5,509 nt of DNA from Rhodospirillaceae bacterium (GTDB lineage Bacteria > Pseudomonadota > Alphaproteobacteria > Rhodospirillales > Magnetovibrionaceae). Position 1 is the stretch's first letter. Each line of letters opens with the position of its first letter. The notes under the pieces were generated by a model. It saw only the letters and a program-made list of their open reading frames with translations, had not been told where the DNA came from and made no database searches. Below are positions 5,064 through 5,509 of the stretch, piece after piece. The stretch is from assembly GCA_029881835.1 (NCBI GenBank), contig JAOULV010000106.1, positions 1 through 5,509 on the forward strand. Direction: 5' to 3'. A program made the translations under genes and the position numbers.

Positions 5064-5509
5064 ATGAACAACCCAGAAACCACAAAACCAAGCGAATTAT
5101 CAAACGATGACCTGCAACAGCAGGTCAGGCGCGATTGCATTGAAGCACTATATAAAAACGCCAAACCCACACTTGCGGCCAACGCAGTTATTTCAATTTT
5201 AGTGGCCTTTGTTGTTTGGTTGGAAACAGCATCCCAAGTCACCTTTTATTGGCTGGGGGCAAATCTGGTTATCAACGCAATTCGTTATGTTGTTTTGCTA
5301 CAATTCCCTAAATCCGACGCAGGAATTGAGCAATATAAAAACTGGGCGAAATATTACGGTATTGGCGCCATGTTTGCCGGTGTGGTTTGGGGCTATGCCG
5401 GTTTTGCATTTATGACGACACATCTTCATGTGCTCGATGCGTTTATGATTATTGGAATTATGGGAATGGCAACCGGTGCAGCATCCAGCCTTGCGCCGCA
5501 TTTTCCAAT
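5064..5509 (+). CDS. Multi-pass membrane sensor N-terminal region (runs off the right edge)
   Basis: The frame is open from the ATG at 5064 to the window end, giving 148 residues without a stop, so the gene is incomplete. A polar N-terminus (1-34, MNNPETTKPSELSNDDLQQQ...) is followed by hydrophobic helices at about 36-53, 60-80, 97-118 and 123-146. The pattern of a short acidic/glutamine-rich head, then an ALY-x-NAKPTLAAN segment, NAIRYVVL (71-78), and AGVVWGYAGFAF (105-116) resembles the unnamed membrane input domain often placed before histidine kinase, PAS or GGDEF/EAL modules. I infer a signalling protein of the inner membrane, but no output domain is visible, so whether it is a kinase or a cyclic-di-GMP enzyme is open. 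There is no ribosome site upstream and the leader is AT-rich. No earlier ATG is in frame before a stop at 4968. Confidence 0.7.
   Translation, partial: MNNPETTKPSELSNDDLQQQVRRDCIEALYKNAKPTLAANAVISILVAFVVWLETASQVTFYWLGANLVINAIRYVVLLQFPKSDAGIEQYKNWAKYYGIGAMFAGVVWGYAGFAFMTTHLHVLDAFMIIGIMGMATGAASSLAPHFP

Overview
This 5.5 kb window looks like ordinary bacterial chromosome, most likely from an alphaproteobacterium. The evidence is an Atm1-type ABC exporter, the alphaproteobacterial flavour of GMP synthase (MHERILIIDFGSQVTQLIARRV start), and short genes on both strands with moderate GC (roughly the high 40s in percent by eye, with AT-rich intergenic gaps). The assignment rests on protein resemblance recalled from memory, not on a search.

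Layout: on the minus strand, from right to left in the first 1.2 kb, lie a Pin1-like PpiC parvulin (873-1193), an unrecognised 61-residue protein (505-690) and the N-terminal 116 residues of an Atm1/HMT1-type ABC transporter that runs off the left edge (1-348). On the plus strand is glycerol kinase glpK (1390-2877). It is divergent from the parvulin gene and meets guaA (minus, 2889-4439) tail to tail with only 11 bp between them. Upstream of guaA on the same strand is a YecN-like MAPEG membrane protein (4533-4919). Divergent from that, on the plus strand, is the N-terminal membrane part of a probable multi-domain sensor protein (5064 to the right edge, incomplete).

The genes do not form one pathway: glycerol phosphorylation, GMP synthesis, protein folding and membrane transport sit side by side as separate small transcription units. 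No tRNA, rRNA, CRISPR array, insertion sequence or phage gene was seen. No gap without a gene exceeds 200 bp.

The non-coding DNA holds the more interesting signals. There is a perfect 11-bp palindrome (822-847) made of two inverted consensus DnaA 9-mers just after the parvulin gene. A nested inverted repeat (345-420) has one arm covering both the ribosome binding site and the start codon of the ABC transporter gene. A terminator-like hairpin with seven Ts begins inside the stop codon of the 61-residue gene. Two short palindromes lie in the parvulin/glpK divergent gap. I did not find a clearly new multi-gene system; the items above are candidates for a second look.
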